From Pollenia angustigena (lineage: Eukaryota > Arthropoda > Insecta > Diptera > Polleniidae): DNA of 64,000 nt. Location of the stretch: the NCBI GenBank assembly GCA_930367215.1, contig OV884057.1:112431284-112495283 (forward strand), written 5' to 3'. Positions 43,345 through 55,946 of this stretch are shown here, one piece after another (within the stretch, counting starts at the first letter, position 1; every line of letters begins with the position of its first letter). Made by a program: the position numbers and the translations under genes. The notes under the pieces were generated by a model. It was not told where the DNA came from and did not search any database. It saw only the letters and a list, made by a program, of their open reading frames with translations.

Positions 43345-44963
43345 TTACAACTACAATTAATGTTGAAAGAATTTCAACTAATTGTAGCGGGGAATGTAAG
43401 ATGAGATAAACCCACTGTTTATTGTTGATGTGTTTTGTTTAAACTTTGATATTGTTACAAGCAGTGATGCCAACTTAGTGCTTTTGGCACTATTTATGGT
43501 GCTTTTTGTTGCCTCAAAACGCCAAAATTTTATCCATAGTGCCAAACTAAAAAAAAGCACTAACTTGGTGCTTTTTCAATTTTTCCTTAGTGCCTTTAGT
43601 GCTTTTTGCAATTTTAATTTTTTTCTACCATTTTTTAAAACTACGATTATAAAGAGGATGATTTAGTTGAACTTTGCTATTTGGGGTACAATTTTGAGAA
43701 TGCTTGTAAAGCTTTTAAGATTTCAAATGATAAAAAAGTGATAAAAGAAAATTACATTCGTTTTACCAAAAAATTTATTTACCAGTTTTTATTTAATTTG
43801 GAGATTTAACGAAACGTTGCACTTTTTAGCGTTAACAAAATATTTAGTAATCGTAATAAAAACGATGTATTTTGGTAAACATTTTTTTGAGATGTAGACA
43901 CTGTTTCAAAAATAGAATATGGATTGGAAAATAGAAGGAATTGTTAAAAAACATGCAGTCGGAAACCGTACAAAAAAACGCAAAGTCTTTAAAAACTAAA
44001 AAAAAGAGCCTTAGTTTGGTATATGCAAAGTGTTAAATAAAATAAAAACAGCTGACAGAAAATACTTTTATAACGAGCGTTGTGTAACCTCTTATTCTCT
44101 AGTGCTATTGAAAAAAGGTTTGACTAAGTATCAGAATGCAAACATACATGTAGTTTCTATTTTATACCTTATGTGTGTTCTTTATTTAGGAGCGTACCTA
44201 TGTTAAAATTATTAGATAATATCATAAGCCAATTGTTTTAATAAGCTTTGTACGATTTTAATTTAGATTTATTTAAACGATAAAATATAAGGATGTTTTT
44301 TAAAATATATGCTGTCATTAAGTTTTATAAACAATGGTCGGTAATTGCAACAGGCCAGATTTTTTCGAGTCACGAAAATCGAGCTCGCACTGTATTACTT
44401 AAAAACTGTTTTATGGCCAATTTAAACTCCAAATGCTTTGGATGATATTATTTAAATTGAAGATAATAATAATTCATTTAAAAATATTCATATACAAATG
44501 TTAATATATTTATTATTTAATCTTAAATGAATATGGTCTCCATCAACGCCGTCGCCTTTGTTTTAAATTTTGGAGGTATATAATATTCGGCACAGCCGAA
44601 TGCAGCTTGTTTTGTGTTTAGTGCTTTTTTACGCTTTTTTTTTTGCTCGAAATAGTGCTATTTAGTGTTTTTTTTTAATCTTAAAGTGCTTTTTGCTCTC
44701 AAAAAGTTGGCATCACTGGTTACAAGTAGAACTGTTGCTTATAAGTCTTATACGTTTAACAGTTTTATTTGGTTTAATATCTTTAGTTTTTCTAAAATCT
44801 TTATGGATGAAGTTTCCTGATGATCTGGCCTAAGCAACCAGCGAAATGCGCATAGAAATAGCTTATCCCATCAACAATAAATTTCAAGTGTTTTTATCAA
44901 GAATAAAAACTGGGAATTAAGCACGAATAACAAAATCTTTTGAAAAAAAAAAAAAAAAAAAAC
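43345..44963 (+). repeat. Retroposon-like dispersed repeat X, copy B, with A-tract
   Basis: It matches 6284-6612 on both sides of a nested hAT-like element (43462-44718) and ends in about 20 A. The copies diverge immediately after CTTTTGAAA, where the A-tract starts, which marks the 3' end of the repeat. Confidence 0.7.
43462..44718. mobile_element. hAT-like element in repeat X
   Basis: Termini CAGTGATGCCAACTT and AAGTTGGCATCACTG are perfect inverted repeats, and GTTACAAG flanks both sides (43454-43461, 44719-44726). Repeat X at 6400 shows the empty site. The 1257-bp interior has AGTGCTTTTT repeats near each end. A relative at 62920-63798 preserves a possible short transposase tail. Confidence 0.87.
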
Positions 44964-45103
44964 AATGCCATTTTAACGCAAATGTAATGATTCGGAAAGA
45001 TAATTGGTCGACATCGATTTTAGACTATCGACAAAAAACATGCATTTGTATGGAAATCGCATCCCTACTTATTACAAAATAAAACAGTTTAATGGCTAAT
45101 AAT

Positions 45104-45604
45104 TCACTGATGGTTTAAAAGCTAGTTTAGTTGAACTAAACTTTAATTTATATGAAGTTTAAACTCAACGACTATAAATCAGTGTCCCATGTATTTCATG
45201 TTGTTAAAAAAAATAACATGTGGCAGCACTATGATAAATCTTATCAAATTCATATGGTCTGTATTGGTAGTTTAAACCACAGAGCACACAGAGGCGTCAC
45301 GAGACAGCAAATATTGTATTTTTTTCTGTCTTTTTCTTTGAAACTGCCCTTTTTGCGTTTTTTTGTTTTGATTATGCGATTTGTGTTGATAGTAGCGGCC
45401 TGTTTTTACACATTGCCACTTCACTACCAAAAAACGTTTTCTTTCTCTCTCTTCGAAAGCTGTCCTCGCAAATGCTTTAGGCATTTTTAATACGTCACTT
45501 TTTTCATCTCTGTATGCTTTGTGGTTTAAACGACCAATTTTATGCGTTTAAAGATGGTTTATATTTTAAGTGATTTGTAGATTTGTTGGTTTAAACCAGT
45601 GAAC
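45104..45604. repeat. Possible TIR element with GGTTTAAA ends
   Basis: TTCACTGATGGTTTAAA at the left and TTTAAACCAGTGAA at the right are approximate inverted repeats about 500 bp apart, with further TTTAAAC words inside. No target repeat was fixed. A 112-residue ORF inside has no recognisable domain. Confidence 0.4.
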
Positions 45605-46150
45605 GTACATTGTCACAGCCACATAAAGAAGTTTATAGTGTACACGTGTCGACGTCGCACAATCAGCATTTTAATTCCTATGCACGCGTAGATAGGATTT
45701 GCAAAGTGCCCGTCACTGGTTTAAACAGATTTTAAGCCAAAAAAAGGGTTTAACTTGCTCTGATTTTTTGTGCAAACTAGGGCTTTCAATCGGGATTGGT
45801 TTTTCTGAATCCCGGGATTCGGAATTGAAGAAAATATTTTGGGATTCCTTTTTCGGGATCCCGGGATTTTAGGGATATTTTGAATCCCGGGATTCACGGG
45901 ATTTTTAAAAAATTTTCGGGATATTTCGGATTTTAAAAGTTTTTTTTATATACCCAGTAAAAAAAAACTTTTTAAACTCTATAAAATACCACATAATTTT
46001 CGAGCTAAAATAAACATTTCATGAAAGTATATTATTTATTTGTAAAAATAAAATAAAAACAAACTTAAATTATTAATTGATCAAAATTCATAAAGAACAT
46101 GTTATAAAAAACGTTACAAAACCACATACAAATCTAATTTTTTTTTATCT

Positions 46151-46889
46151 ATATGGGCATTTCCTGGGGTCACGAACGTACGTTCGTATGCTTTTGATGT
46201 ACAAATAATATAGAAAACAAAACTTTTCCTATCATTTTTTTTTTGCGATTCGATAGCATTTGGGTAGCTTTATGTTTAGTACAACAGATGGATTTCATCG
46301 AGTTTAAGTTTTCATAATAAGAGTTATAAACGTGTGGTCACGAACGTACGCAAAATAGAAGTCAACTTCGGCTGACAGTAGTGAAATGTAAAAATCTGCG
46401 TAATGAAACGGAATTTTCAAAAGTGATAAATTAAAATTAAAAGTGTATTAATGTAGGTCTCCATCCAGTTTTTACAACATAAAATATCTCTCTTGGTTTT
46501 TATTTAATTGGCTTATGTACCGGTCGCGAACGTACGGATCGCGAACATTCGATTTTTCCATATGTTTTTTTTTTTATTATTATCACCATGCATTTTACCA
46601 TAAATGTCTTCAAATTTCCTTAACAAAAAAACTTAATACTCCTTTTACAATTGATTGTAATGGAGAGATTATGAAGAAAGAGTGTAAACATAACATATTT
46701 TTTGCATGTAAATTATAAAATTTTCCCGTTTCCAGCCCAATTTTCTCAAGTAAAACAGCTCAGATATGCTAGGAAACCATTCTTTTATAAGAGCATAGAC
46801 TTTTTTTCTAATAATAAACAATAAAAGACGATGATAATCAATATTTTATTTTTTCATCCTGGTACACCATTCAGGGGAAATGCCCATAT
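46151..46889. repeat. TIR element with repeated GAACGTACG words
   Basis: Ends ATATGGGCATTTCC and GGAAATGCCCATAT are inverted. The word GAACGTACG occurs at about 46183, 46342 and 46531, each preceded by TCAC or TCGC. No target repeat or coding sequence was found. Confidence 0.55.
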
Positions 46890-46961
46890 TTAATTATTGA
46901 TAAAAAAAAATTACAAGTTTTTAAGTTTTCTCAAGCCGGGTTTTTTGTGATGTGGATTAAA

Positions 46962-47090
46962 TTTAAACTTATGGCGATTTCCTTTCTGAGAAATATGTTG
47001 CATAAATGTTACATGCTCTATCTCTTTTGTGTAGAGCATGTAACATTTATGCAACATATTTCTCAGAAAAGAAATCGCCATTAGTTAAAC
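46962..47090. repeat. Near-perfect hairpin
   Basis: Arms of about 55 bases (ATGGCGATTTC..., AAATATGTTGCATAAATG..., TTACATGCTCTA) are inverted around a short TCTCTTTTG loop. Confidence 0.8.
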
Positions 47091-47324
47091 GTTGTATAAA
47101 ACTCAGATTTTTCCGGCGAAATGTAATTTTTTTATTATTTTTGCCTCATTATAGCCTATTTACACCCCCATATATCAATTCAGTTGAGTTAAAATGGAAC
47201 AACTTTTGAGTTGAAAATATTTTATGGTTTTGTTAACCACACTAACACAGAGTTATAAACCATAATACAAAAACTGCAAATTTTCAACTGAACTAGAGTT
47301 GAGTTGTATTAAAGACTTACCCCC

Positions 47325-47430
47325 ATATTCATAAAAAAACTTTTTGATTTATAAAAGGTTTATTGAACAAATTTTTATAGAAAATTCGTTTCATAAACTC
47401 TTTATAAACCGGAAATTTTTTTATGAATAT
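47325..47430. repeat. Imperfect hairpin
   Basis: ATATTCATAAAAAAA at the left pairs with TTTTTTTATGAATAT at the right, with TTTATAAA and GTTTA words matching further in. It resembles the hairpin at 26030-26142. Confidence 0.6.
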
Positions 47431-47938
47431 TTTTAAGCAAAACTAAGCTGTTCCGTCAAAATTATGTATACAAACTTTTTAATGGCGCAACAAATATGAT
47501 TTCAAATTTACTAAACCTAGTTTACCTGACATCGCAAAAACCCAGCCTAAATGTATTTTGAAATTATCCAAATATTTTAAATTTGGCAAATATATTTTAA
47601 AATTGTCCAAATATATTAAAAATTTTTAAATAAAATTTCAAATTTTCCAAATCCAAATGTAATTTGAACTTTTTTTGTTAACAATACACGTATCTTTATA
47701 CAAGTTATTAAAAAAATTTTAAATAATAAAGAATATAAAAAAAATCTGGATCCCGAAAATTCCGGGATTAAAAATCAGAAATCCCGAGATTCGGGATTCA
47801 CCTAATCCCGAAAATCCCGGGATTTCCGGGATCGGGATTTCCCGATTGGAAGCCCTAGTGCAAACATATGCTGCCGACGTAAATAGATAGCTACATAAAT
47901 GCTATATGACAATATTAATTTATTTTATCTCATATATA

Positions 47939-50090
47939 CAGTCAAATCCCGATAATTCGTACCTCGATAAATCGTAATTCCCGATAATTCGTAATAAACT
48001 GTCGGTCCCTTGAAAAAATCTCGTTAATTCGTAAAATGTCCATACATTTTGGTCCCCTCGATAATTCGTAATTTTTTTTTAAATAAAATCTTCTTTACCT
48101 CTTATAAATCGTAATTGTTTGCTAACTACCACTTATAATTCGTAATAAAAACAACAAAAACATGGAAAGAATGCTTTTATGCTTACCATTTTTTTATTTT
48201 TGCGTGGGTTTTTGCTTGTGTGTGTATTTATTTTCTTAAGATCAGTTTGTTACATGCATAATTTTTATGTATAACTAGCTGACCCGGTCCGCGTTGCTGG
48301 CCCTAAGCAAACATTAGTGTTGTATTACCAGACGATTTAAATTGAGCTTTAAACGAAATTTACGGCCTTTAAAATTTTCCTTCCTTAAAAACCTAAGTTG
48401 GACCATGGCGATGATTTTAAAGAAAAAATCGTCCAAATCGGTCAAGCCATTCGCAAGTTATGCGCTTAATAGAAAAAGTGGGCGAAAAAGTAGGCGTGAG
48501 ACATTTTTCTTTCGATGAAAACGTAGAATGGGTTAATACGAACATTTAAAAGAAAAATTAGTCAAATCGATGTAGCCGTTTTTTGATTTTAGGTAAATCG
48601 AAAAAAGTGGGCGGGGCAAAATTTTATTTCCATAAAAACCTAAGTTAGACCAAGGCAATCAGTTTAAAGAAAAAATCGTTTGAATCGGTCAAGCTGTTCT
48701 CAACTTATGCGCTTAATAGAAAAAGTGGGCGTAAAAGTAGGCGTAGTAAATTTTTCTTTCGATGAAAACTTAAAATGGATTAATACGAACATTTGAAAGG
48801 ACAATTAGTCAACTCGATGGAGCCGTTTTCTGATTTTAGGTAATTCGAAAAAAGTGGGCGTAAAAGTGGGCGGGGCAACATTTTTTTTCCTCAAAACCTA
48901 AGTTGGACCATGGCGATCATATTAAAGAAAAAATCGCCCAAATCGGTCAAGCCGTTCTCCAGTTATGCGCTTAATAGAAAAAGTGGGCGTAAAAGTAGGC
49001 GTGATACATTTTTCTTTCGATGAAAACGTAAAAGGGATTAATACGAACATTTAAAAGAAAAATTAGTCAAATCGATGAAGCCGTTTTTTGATTTTAGGTA
49101 AATCGAAAAAAGTGGGCGGGGCAAAATTTTCTTTCCGTAAAAACCTAAGTTGGACCATGGCAATCATTTTGAAGAAAAAATCGTTTGAATCGGTCAAGCC
49201 GTTCTCAACTTATGCGCTTAATAGAAAAAGTGGGCGTAAAAGTAGGCGTGGTAAATTTTTCTTTCGATGAAAACTTAAAGTTGATTAATACGAACATTTG
49301 AAAGAACAATTAGTCAACTCGATGGAACCGTTTTCTGATTTTAGGTAATTCGAAAAAAGTGGGCGTAACAGTGGGCGGGGCAACATTTTCTTTCCGCAAA
49401 ACCTAAGTTAGACCATGGCGATCATTTTAAAGAAAAAAATCGTCCAAATCGGTCAAGCCGTTCTCCAGTTATGCGCTTAATAGAAAAAGTGGGCGTAAAA
49501 GTAGGCGTGGTAAATTTTTCTTTCGATGAAAACTTGAAGTTGATTAAGACGAACATTTGAAGAAAAATTAGTCAACTCGATGGAGCCGTTTTCTGATATT
49601 AGGTAAATCGAAAAAAGTGGGCGGGGCAAAATTTTATTTCCGTAAAAACCTAAGCTGGACCATGGCGATCATTTTAAAGAAAAAATCGTTCAAATCGGTT
49701 AAGCCGTTCTCAAGTTATGGTTTTTGCCACGCCCCCAGACCGAAAATAAAAAATCAGACTTCCCTATGTCACCCGCCTGAATATTCTGAAGATTCCCTGA
49801 AAATTTCATCAAAATCGGCCCAGCCGTTTTGGAGTCCATACGTTACATACATACATACACACATACATACACACATCCAATTTTATATATATAGATTTTT
49901 ATATATTTTATTTTTAACAATTGTTTTTTATGTTTTTTTTATCGTTTTAGTAAATAAATTGAAAAACCCCGTTTATTCGTATTTATTTTATTTTAACCCC
50001 GTTAAATCGAAACCCCGCTAAATCGAAAACCCCTATAATTCGTAAGAAATGGCCGGTCCCTTGCGATTACGAATTATCGGGATTCTACTG
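47939..50090. mobile_element. Pogo/Tigger-like element with nested repeat
   Basis: Termini CAGTCAAATCCCGATAATTC and GAATTATCGGGATTCTACTG are inverted and lie between TA dinucleotides. Many ATAATTCGTAA words follow the ends. CAGT ends with a TA target are the Tc1/mariner pogo pattern. No transposase is visible because the interior is occupied by the insertion at 48271-49895. Confidence 0.72.
48271..49895 (+). repeat. TAGCTGACCCGG repeat with ~250-bp tandem array
   Basis: It starts ATAACTAGCTGACCCGGTCC and ends in ACATACATACACA followed by TTTTATATATATAGAT. Between them, a unit of about 236-260 bp recurs, marked by GGACCATGGCGAT-like words at about 48412, 48648, 48904, 49152, 49412 and 49659. 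Each unit has AAAATCGGTCAAGCCGTTCTC-like and AAAAAGTGGGCG words. Short open frames follow the unit and look non-coding. Confidence 0.75.
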
Positions 50091-50399
50091 TATATGCAAG
50101 TTTAAATCTAATAAAATAAACTTAAACAAATACATACATACTTATGTGTCAAAAGACCTTTGATAGAACCCCCTTGAGTTTTTAACACCTTTTATCACAC
50201 ACCGAACTTTATCTTCGGATTTTGTTTTCTGTGGTACAAAATGCATTGCATGTAACATTTATTCACTTGCGACTTCTTTTTTTTAACCAGTTAAACATTG
50301 GATTCATTGCCATTATGATTTAATATTAAATTTTTTAATTTATTTTAAACAGGGTGACTCACGTTTATTTAAATATAGTTATATTTGATAGAAAAAAAA

Positions 50400-50460
50400 T
50401 ATCACATTTTTACTAAACCCGGGATTTCGGTATTTCGGGATTGGCATCCCTAGAATATTT
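50400..50460. repeat. hAT terminus fragment, CCCGGGATT family
   Basis: AACCCGGGATTTCGGTATTTC and GGGATTGGCATCCCTA match the right end of the element at 19160-20216. The left end was not found nearby. Confidence 0.55.
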
Positions 50461-51105
50461 CAGGAGTAGGCCCTATATGGGATCTATAAATTATTAATTT
50501 TCAGTATTCAGTCAGTATTAAAATTGTTTGCGGTTTAGACCTACATATGTTACATAATTGGCAGACAATCAGAAAGCTTTATTTATAGTCATATAAAATT
50601 TAATTCGAACAAATTTTAGTAAGATATCATAGTTCGCAAAAGTTATAGCCGAACTTAACCTAAATTAGCACGCCGTTGCGTTATCTAGCGCCTAGCTTTG
50701 AAGCTCAAACTGTATAACACTGCAGTTACATTTTCAAGTTTTTCTTGATAGTATTTTACATATACTCCGTGGTAAAATTTATAAACATTGAAAGCAGTGA
50801 CGTAGGCTACACGCAATGTTTGAGCAATTTACTTTCAAGATGTTATCAAGAAATTTTCTCACTTAATTTGTAATCAGCTTTTTCTTGAACGTAAATTAAA
50901 ACACTCAACTTGAAAGAGAATTAAAAGTAACCCGGAAGAAATCGTGGGTGGAAGTGTCTCCAAGTCACCAGTTTTGTCGACTATTTTTTGTCCTCAACGC
51001 AGTGTCTACACCACCCTACATATGCCACTATATTTGCCTTTAATACAAAAAAAAATAATATGCATAAATACAACTGAGAAGTATAATTCTTATAAAATAA
51101 TAAAA

Positions 51106-51819
51106 AACAAGTAAGAAAGTATAGTCGGTCAAGCCCGACCATATTATACCCAACACCACAGTATTAAAAAACACATCATGCTTATATGTCCATATAAATA
51201 TGGATTTATCTATGTTTATAAAAGTCATTAAAATCGGTTTAAAAGTTTGTGAGAGGCAGAAATTGCCCCCTACCTCCCCTTGTGGTCCTTTTTTTAAAAA
51301 ACTGTATAGCTTATGTCTCCATATAAATATGGATCTATCTATGATTTGAATTTCATTAAAATCGGTTTGAGAGGCAGAAATTGGCCCTATCTCCCCTCGT
51401 GGTCCTATTTTTTAAAAAATGCATCCCTTTTGTGTCCATAAAGATATGGTTCTATGTATGTTTTAAATTTCATTAAAATCGGTTTCATAGTTTCTGAGAG
51501 GAAGAAATTTTCCCCTATCTTCCCTTGTGGTCCTACGATTTGGCCCATTTTCAATAGGCTTAGTCCTTGTACCAATAAGAACGTATGTCCCAAATTTTAT
51601 CGAATTATCTCCAAAATTGTGACCTGTACTTTGCGCACAAGGTTACATGGACAGCCAGCCAGCCAGCCCGCCAGCCAGCCGGACGCACATCGTTAGTTCG
51701 ACTCAGAAAGTGATTCTGAGTCGATCGGTATACTTTAAGGTCTAGGACCAATATTTTAAGGCGTTACACACATCAGCACAAATGCATAATACCCTCGCCA
51801 CTATTGTGGTGTGGGTATA
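51106..51819 (-). repeat. Dispersed TATACCCACACC element, complete copy
   Basis: Read on the minus strand, it runs from TATACCCACACCACAATAG to CCGACTATACTTTCTTACTTG. It matches 53543-54164 in the opposite orientation. A (CCAG)n microsatellite lies at 51652-51683. Confidence 0.75.
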
Positions 51820-52189
51820 AAGATTGTTATGCATTCGTATTCGTACCAAAAGTGTAGACTTGATTTACTAAAATGTACTAGTGATTCTCTAGTTCCAATG
51901 TCTACATATGTTCCCAAAGAACTACCTAATCAATAGTACCAACGTCAGTAGTAGATTTTCAAAGACACGCACATTTTAAATATATAGTAAATACCATTGT
52001 CTGGGGTATAATAAGGCATTAGTACTGTTGACTGTGTCAGTAGTGAATCAGTACAGATTCACTAGTTACATTTCCTGCAGGGAAGTTCATTTTAATTTTT
52101 AAAAGTAGTGTATGCATTCCCTGTAGGAAAAGTCGATAGTAAAATTACACTGACTCGCTTTTGACTTTACCGCCAGTACTACTGTCTAA

Positions 52190-53487
52190 TCTCTGAATGA
52201 AACGATGTTGGAAGTTTTTAAATACAACACTTGGTAGAAATAAAAAAAAATCTGTTATTGTAAGAGATTATAATGATGAAACAATTCTTGATGATCGTCA
52301 AAAAGCTGTTTTTTTTAAGCAGGCATTTTCTGCAAACAATATCAGAAATAAAGTTGCAAGTTGAAAATACAACTACAGATTCTTGCAATTCTTTAAGAAA
52401 ATTATGTCAAATTAATAATAGATTTCATTTTGAATATACAACAGATGATGAAGTTCTAAGTATTATAGCTAAGCTGTCACCAGGTTAAAGTTCTGGTCAT
52501 GATAATGTTCCAGCTAAAATGTTATTAAAATGTAAAAATGAGTTTGCATCGTATATTAAAAATATTTTTAATAATATGATTAATAGCAGCACATATGCAG
52601 ACATACTAAAAATACACAAGGTAGTTCCAATTCCCAAAGCTAGCAATGCTTGCACAGCTGATATGTTTCGACCAATTGCTGTTTTGTCGGTCATTTATAA
52701 TGTTCTTCAACGAATCCTTTATAATCAGATTACTACATTTATGAACACCAACAATTTATTCAACGATTATCAATACGGTTTTAGAAAAGGATGTGGCACC
52801 GAAGAAGCGGTTGTAAATGTAGTAAATTTTATTTGTAAGGGTATGGATCAAGGAAATAGGGGCGTAGCAGGAATTTTTTATGACTTTTCGAAAGCCTTCG
52901 ATCTGGTTGATCACGAAATTCTGCTCAGGAAACTAAAATATTATGGTATCTGTGGAAGAGAACTTTCGCTTATAGAAAATTATCTTACAAATCGTAAGCA
53001 GTTTGTTCAAATTAACAATAAAAAAAGTTTGTTAAGTGATGTTAAATATGGTGTGCCACAAGGCAGTGTTTCAGGACCTTTACTGTTTACAATATATTAA
53101 AACGACATAAAAAATCCTGAACTATCTGGTAAACTATTTATTTATGCGGATGACATTTCTGTTTTCTATCCATACAAGCACGAAACTGTGGTTAAAGCGT
53201 TCATGGAGCGCGATGCATCGTAAATAGCTGAGTTTGCAAGAATAAATAAACTGTTTCTAAATGCAAGTAAAACTCATTTGATAAGATTTAAGCCGCACAG
53301 TAATCATGATACCGATTTTAGCATTTTCGTTAAAGGAAGGGAAGTTGTGGAAGTTCAATCTGTGAAGTACTTGGGAATACGACTGCAAAGTAATCTTGCT
53401 TGGAATAAACATATATGCAATCTTAAAACAAAAATTGCTCAAGCCATTGGTATTTTATATAAGTTTAAAAATAAATTTGATAATTAG
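52190..53487 (+). pseudogene. LINE reverse transcriptase relic
   Basis: This is a + strand fragment of a Jockey/CR1-type polyprotein. Three frames in series cover the thumb-proximal N-part (52273-52488), the palm (52519-53100) and the C-part (53278-53487). Motifs are KVVPIPKASNACTADMFRPI, GIFYDFSKAFDLVDHEILL, GVPQGSVSGPLLFTIY and, after a stop, FIYADDISVF, then SVKYLGIRLQSNLAWNKHI. Stops at 52486, 53098 and 53221 and upstream frameshifts disable it. It ends abruptly at 53487, where the tRNA-like array sequence begins. Confidence 0.87.
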
Positions 53488-54500
53488 TATTGTGGTTATT
53501 TTGTTGAACTATTTATGGTTTTTAATCCAAATTTTTAATATTTATACCCACACCACAATAGTGGAGAGGGTATTATGCATTTGTGCTGATGTGTGTTACG
53601 CCTTAAAATATTGGTCCTAGACCCACCTTAAAGTATACCGATCGTCTTAGAATCACTTTCTGGGTCGAACTAACGATGTCCGTCCGGCTGGCTGGCTGTC
53701 CATGTATAATTTGATGAAATTTGGGTCATTGGTTCTTATTGGCACAAGGACCAAGCCTATTGAAAATGGGCCGAATCGTAGGACCACGAGGGAAGATAGG
53801 GGGAAATTTCTTCCTCTCAGAAACTATCAAACCGATTTCAATGAAATTTAAAACATAGATAGAACCATATCTATATGGTCACAAAATGTATGCAATTTCT
53901 GCCTCTCAAACCGATTTTAATGAAATTTAAAACATAGATAGATCCATATCTATATGGACACATTAGCTATACAGTTTTTCAAAAATAGGACCACAAGGGG
54001 AGGTAGAGGGCAATTTCTGCCTCTCACAAACCGATTTTTATAAAGTTTATAAACATAGATAAATCTATATTTATATGGACTCATAAGCATGATGTGTTTT
54101 TAAATACTGTGGTGTAGGGTATCATATGGTCGGGCTTGACCGACTATACTTTCTTACTTGTTTTCATTAAATTATTTTTATGAAGAAAGGAATTTTACAA
54201 CCTGAAAGTTGATTAAAATTGTTATTGATAATCTTTCATTCTTGACCGTGGCCGGGGCTCGAACCCTGGTCGGCAGGTTACCATGACATGTTTCGATCGC
54301 AACCACTCGATCTCTTCAGATGGATTGGCCGTCTTATGGTTTTTAATCCAAATTTTTAATATTGTTTAATCATTCAGAAAAGCAAATTTCGATCTACCAA
54401 AGATTAAAATACAATTTGGTTTAAGGATTGATGTTTGACTATTGACGTCAGCAGTCGTCGATGGCTGCGAGTGTAAGACGGCAATCCATCTGAAGTATTA
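53488..54500. repeat. Rearranged tRNA-like array unit
   Basis: The pieces 53488-53542 and 54165-54500 match parts of the 563-bp unit at 39348-40432. They include the GGCTCGAACCCTGGTCGG box (B-box on the minus strand). From about 54365 the sequence runs in the opposite sense, so this copy is partly inverted. The dispersed element at 53543-54164 lies inside it. Confidence 0.65.
53543..54164 (+). repeat. Dispersed TATACCCACACC element, compact copy
   Basis: It runs from TATACCCACACCACAATAG to CTATACTTTCTTACTTG, 622 bp. It is the best local reference for the inflated copy in intron 1 and the reversed copy at 51106-51819. It is non-coding. Confidence 0.75.
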
Positions 54501-54559
54501 TATCCAAAGTATGTATAACTTTTTTGCTCTTATTTTACGTATGAATGTTGCATTATTAC

Positions 54560-55828
54560 TAGTGTCCGACCGAACGATCGGTTTCAGTTACGGAGTTCGG
54601 CAAAAAATGATGTTCGGCCAAGGTTCGGTGTTCGGCGAAATTTTTACCGAACACCGAACTTTTCTATGAAATGACAAATTATTATAACTTCAAATTATAA
54701 TTTGGCATCATTGTTTATGAAAATAATGCGAAAACAATACAACTATTTTTCTCTATGATTATTAGTACGAAAAAATACAGCGATGACCAAATAAAATGCT
54801 TAAGTGTATAAAAATGTCTTTATGTGTAATTTTTAGAAGATGGTAAAAATACAACAAAATAAACGGTTAAATTTTATTTGGTCAAAAAATATTCAATTTA
54901 TATTTTGCGAATGTTAAGATAATCTAGTTTTGGGTGAACCACAAACCAAACTTTATGGTATACATTGTCATCCAATCCATTTTGGAGTTTTTTTTTTTTT
55001 TTTTTTTAAATTGAGCTAGCGCTAAATGCAAATGTTGCGCCAAACAAATGTCAATATTAAACGCCAATTAGAGAAAATACACCCCAACGAATTAAAAAAA
55101 TACAATGTAGAGGTTTAAGTGCTATATGTATACTAGGGCTATAACCAAATTATTGGCATAGTACGACGGAGTGGCCAAGAATGTTTTAGTAATGAAAACA
55201 CCTCCCGTCGTTTTGCGAAAAAACCTCACACAGGGAAGCAAATTTCTAAAACTTTCTAAGAAATTTTGAACCGCGATGAATTGTAACCGTAAGCAGGGGA
55301 TAATTTTCAAAATAGCATTAAAGTGATACGTATAGGAATATATATAGATATAAATATCAGGTGTATATTTTTTAAAATTTCCGTGAGATTAAATGGTTGT
55401 TTTCAAACTTCAACCCGATCCCTGCGTGAACTTTTTTAACAATCCGATTTTAATGTTCTACACGACTAAACTATGACGTTTTTGATTTTCGCAAAAAGTG
55501 TGAAAAAGTTATAGCCCTAATGTATACTGCATTAAAATTGAACTTTATTTTTTATTTTTTGTCTTAAAAAAAGCAATTACTAATTATTTTTTAACTATAA
55601 AATAGTTTTGACTACTATTAAGTGCAATTTATCTTTTTATGTTGCATCCTTCCAAAAGTGTAAATGTAATAATTTTCCGAAATTTTATTTTGTTTTAAAT
55701 AAATACATCAAAAAAAGTACAATTGCTCAGATTTATTAACAAAAAGTTCGGGTTCGGGTTCGGCCGAACTTGTCAAAATTTACCGAAGTTCGGGTTCGGT
55801 CTCAAAAAGTGCGTTCGGTCGGACACTA
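54560..55828. mobile_element. hAT-like element, GTGTCCGACCG family
   Basis: Termini TAGTGTCCGACCGAACG and CGTTCGGTCGGACACTA are inverted, with ATTATTAC repeated directly on both sides (54552-54559, 55829-55836). Read backward it is collinear with 10447-14072 minus that copy's nested insertion, including ATTCGTTGGG and TTTGGCGCAAC. Confidence 0.87.
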
Positions 55829-55946
55829 ATTATTACTTAAAGTTCTCGCCAACTAAATTCGATGACAACAGTGTTTAATAAAAGTACCAAGAGCTCAATA
55901 CTACATCCCTTTTTGCTTTAAAAAATTTTTTTCGCCCTATTTTTAT

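Larger units (their letters stand above)
45778..47857. mobile_element. hAT-like element, CCCGGGATT family, with nested repeats
   Basis: Termini TAGGGCTTTCAATCGGGA and TCCCGATTGGAAGCCCTA (one interior mismatch) are inverted. GTGCAAAC flanks both sides exactly (45770-45777, 47858-47865). Subterminal CCCGGGATT words recur. It contains a TIR element (46151-46889) and two hairpins (about 46962-47090 and 47325-47430). Confidence 0.85.

Noticed and set aside
48380..49720. CRISPR-like array of regular repeats
   Set aside because: The units are about 250 bp with no spacers and sit in a eukaryotic transposon, so it is a tandem array.
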